The translations under genes were made by a program, and so were the position numbers. Below are positions 14,408 to 16,018 of a stretch of DNA of 16,018 nt, one piece after another (the stretch's first letter is position 1; each line of letters opens with the position of its first letter). The notes beneath the pieces are model-generated. The model worked only from the letters and a program-made list of their open reading frames with translations, was not told the DNA's origin and made no database searches. This DNA comes from an uncultured Methanobrevibacter sp. (GTDB lineage: Archaea > Methanobacteriota > Methanobacteria > Methanobacteriales > Methanobacteriaceae), in NCBI GenBank assembly GCA_902782595.1, contig CACZNW010000151.1, forward strand, positions 1-16,018. The letters are read 5' to 3'.

Positions 14408-15650
14408 ATATTCTTCTCATACCGAAGAAGTTAATGGCATCAACCAAATCGTTGAACTGTTCCAGTTCACGCTCTATCACGTTTTCATCGGTCATGTCAA
14501 TACTCAGTTCCCCGTCCACGGTAAGAGTATCAGGACCACGTCCTATTAGTCTCTCAACACCGTCGGCACTTAAAATCCTTTCTGCATCAAGCTGGTGAAC
14601 AAATGATCTTCCGGGGATTATGACTGCATCTTTAAGTTCGCCCAAATCAAGATTTTCCAGATCTTCTTTTGTAATCAGACATGCGATTTCCTTTTCAACT
14701 GCCACAACATTGACGCTGTCGGCTTCGATTTTTTCAAATATCCTTGAAATGTAGGGTTGGGCTATCTTTGATGTGATGATTGTGGCTTCACCGGTTACGG
14801 GCTTTATGAACTGCAGAAATATTTCGTTTTCGTCCTTGGCAATTGCAAATGGTCCTCCGGTTTCAGGGTCACATACAGGTGTTCCGCTGACTCGGAATTT
14901 GTATTCACTGTTGATTTGTCTTACAAGCTCGCCGAAGTCATCCACCGGTTGGGATTCAAATCCCTTAAGGATTGGCTCGTTGCCGAGTATCAGTCCCTCG
15001 TTGAATGTGTTTGCAAATCTCATAAGAAGCATTCCCTTGGCTCCCCACTCCTCAAGAGAGTTACAGGTTTCACGAAGCACATCTCCGTCGTTGACGCCGG
15101 GAATTATCACTGCCGCTCCGGTAAGGTCAATGTTTTCACAAAATATCCTGCATGCCTTGAGGGCTTCCTCGGGATTGGGATCTTTCACCCACTCTCTTCG
15201 AAGCTTCACATCTGTTGAAAAAACGGTAAATGACACTTCCCTGACACCGTTGTTGACCAGTCTTGTAGCCATTTCGGAGTCGTTTATTCCTTTTCCGCAG
15301 GTGTATCCGAGTATTGATGAGATTGAAAACTGATTTAAACTTTGTGTCAGGCTTTCAAGGTGGGGATAACAGCTGATGTCACCTCCTCCACTTATATATG
15401 CACTTACCTCTCCTTGCGGCATTCCCATCATCATTGCGGTTTGGACCTGGTTTATTACTTCAAAGGGGGATTTGAAGTCTCCTTGTGTTTCAGATACTCC
15501 TTTGCTGCATCGCTCACATCCTATTTTGTTGGGAAGGCAGTGTGCACACCCGAAACTTTTCACTTCTTTTACTTTTCTAAAGTAACAGTATCTGCAAAAA
15601 CCGTTACAATCTCTTCCAGGTATCCCTCCGACATCCGCTACAAATTGCAT
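14406..15650 (-). CDS. mmp10: methanogenesis marker 10 radical SAM protein (Mmp10), McrA arginine C5-methyltransferase
   Basis: Mmp10 is a cobalamin-dependent radical SAM enzyme that installs 5-C-(S)-methylarginine in the alpha subunit of methyl-coenzyme M reductase. The 4Fe-4S motif is C15-x3-C19-x2-C22 (CNGFCRYCYF), directly after VADVGGIPGRD. A second four-cysteine set, C35-x2-C38 and C45-x2-C48 (CAHC, CERC), matches the mononuclear iron loop described for the family. SGGGDISCYP (87-96) supplies a tyrosine, Y95, that may be the reported iron ligand. At 414 residues it is full length. The N-terminus matches the family, so ATG 15650 is the start. It lacks a ribosome site and has a TATA box about 30 bases upstream, suggesting a leaderless mRNA. 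Confidence 0.95.
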   Translation of the reverse strand: MQFVADVGGIPGRDCNGFCRYCYFRKVKEVKSFGCAHCLPNKIGCERCSKGVSETQGDFKSPFEVINQVQTAMMMGMPQGEVSAYISGGGDISCYPHLESLTQSLNQFSISSILGYTCGKGINDSEMATRLVNNGVREVSFTVFSTDVKLRREWVKDPNPEEALKACRIFCENIDLTGAAVIIPGVNDGDVLRETCNSLEEWGAKGMLLMRFANTFNEGLILGNEPILKGFESQPVDDFGELVRQINSEYKFRVSGTPVCDPETGGPFAIAKDENEIFLQFIKPVTGEATIITSKIAQPYISRIFEKIEADSVNVVAVEKEIACLITKEDLENLDLGELKDAVIIPGRSFVHQLDAERILSADGVERLIGRGPDTLTVDGELSIDMTDENVIERELEQFNDLVDAINFFGMRRI

Positions 15651-15676
15651 ATTATTTAATTTTAATTTTCATTTTA

Positions 15677-15684
15677 TTTATAAA
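15677..15684 (-). promoter_or_regulatory. probable TATA box of mmp10
   Basis: TTTATAAA is centred about 30 bases before the mmp10 ATG at 15650. Transcription would begin within about 5 bases of the ATG, fitting the absence of any SD sequence there. Confidence 0.45.
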
Positions 15685-15897
15685 TTTCATGATTTTTTTT
15701 GAACCGGTTTTTGTATTACTTTTAGTATTATTTATTACTATAAAGCTTGAAAGTAATAATTTATTATTTTAATTTGTTTTTTAAAATAAGTACCATAATA
15801 ATTTAAAATCTATTAAAAATTTAATTATTTTATTTAATTTTATTTTAAGTAATTTATATTGTTAATTTTATTAAAATAATCATTTAAACAAACATTA

Positions 15898-15912
15898 AAA
15901 AGTATTACTTTT
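15898..15912. repeat. 15-base palindrome AAAAGTA-T-TACTTTT
   Basis: This is a perfect 7-1-7 dyad in the AT-rich region upstream of mmp10, about 250 bases from its start. Its half-site resembles those of the dyads flanking lrp (AAAAGTTA; AAAAGTAGTT). A shared regulator is conceivable but unproven. Confidence 0.35.
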
Positions 15913-16018
15913 ACATGATTTTATCTTAAACGAAAAATCTTTTATTATACTTTATAAACTTTTCTAAAATATTTCATAGGTAATCTTTATATTATATCTT
16001 TTATAAAATAAAATTTGT

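Larger units (their letters stand above)
15651..16018. other. AT-rich non-coding region upstream of mmp10
   Basis: These 368 bases to the window end hold no plausible gene in any frame and are among the most AT-rich of the window. Besides the mmp10 TATA box there are several dyads: TTATTACT (15732-15739) with AGTAATAA (15752-15759), TTACTTT (15716-15722) with AAAGTAA (15750-15756), and the near-perfect palindrome AAAAGTA-T-TACTTTT (15898-15912). These could be regulatory or chance products of base composition. The upstream neighbour lies outside the window. Confidence 0.55.

Noticed and set aside
14773..15333. 186-codon plus-strand frame opposite mmp10
   Set aside because: Antisense shadow of a gene with unmistakable radical SAM and iron-loop cysteines.
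1..16018. Defence system, prophage, CRISPR array or integrated element
   Set aside because: All recognised genes are conserved methanogen housekeeping genes of uniform composition. No integrase, transposase, att-like repeat, nuclease pair or spacer array is visible.

Overview
The window is chromosomal DNA of a methanogenic archaeon. It carries genes for coenzyme M (comB), methanopterin (mptA) and F420 (cofG) biosynthesis, plus two methanogenesis marker genes (mmp7, mmp10). The strong AT bias, TTG/GTG starts, GGTGAT-type ribosome binding sites, and the DUF1922 (MTH1184-like) and MTH1187-like proteins point to Methanobacteriales, most likely a Methanobrevibacter-type organism. No phage, insertion sequence, CRISPR, rRNA or tRNA gene is visible.

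Layout. Positions 1-3298: a tRNA wybutosine enzyme (taw2, +) converges on a tight minus-strand operon, mptA - DUF2120-like gene - cofG. Positions 3299-4040: the one long gene-free stretch, holding a possible small RNA with mutually exclusive hairpins and other dyads. Positions 4041-5938: minus-strand lrp-type regulator and trm1. Positions 6042-7148: a DegT-type aminotransferase (+). Positions 7157-8375: a divergent pair, MTH1187-type thiamine-binding protein (-) and an NcsA/TtuA-type tRNA thiolase (+). Positions 8386-12866: a minus-strand run comB, traB-like, DUF1922, CNNM/CorC-type membrane protein, CaCA exchanger. Positions 12905-15650: an unrecognised 172-aa gene and mmp7 (+) converge on mmp10 (-). 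Positions 15651-16018: AT-rich non-coding sequence upstream of mmp10.

The genes form three themes. The first is methanogenesis cofactors and methyl-coenzyme M reductase (MCR) maturation: comB makes a CoM precursor, mptA starts methanopterin synthesis, cofG makes half of the FO synthase, mmp7 belongs to the MCR activation machinery, and mmp10 methylates an arginine in McrA. The second is tRNA modification (taw2, trm1, ncsA/ttuA). The third is membrane ion handling (CorC/CNNM-type and CaCA proteins in one transcription unit).

Most of the window is ordinary conserved methanogen chromosome. The points most worth a second look are the switch-like hairpin set at 3650-3727, the TATA-spanning dyad upstream of lrp, the 38-bp comB/orf172 gap with two apparently leaderless back-to-back promoters, the unknown gene ahead of mmp7, the DUF2120-like gene between two coenzyme genes, and the NcsA-type protein that lacks the usual N-terminal zinc ribbon.
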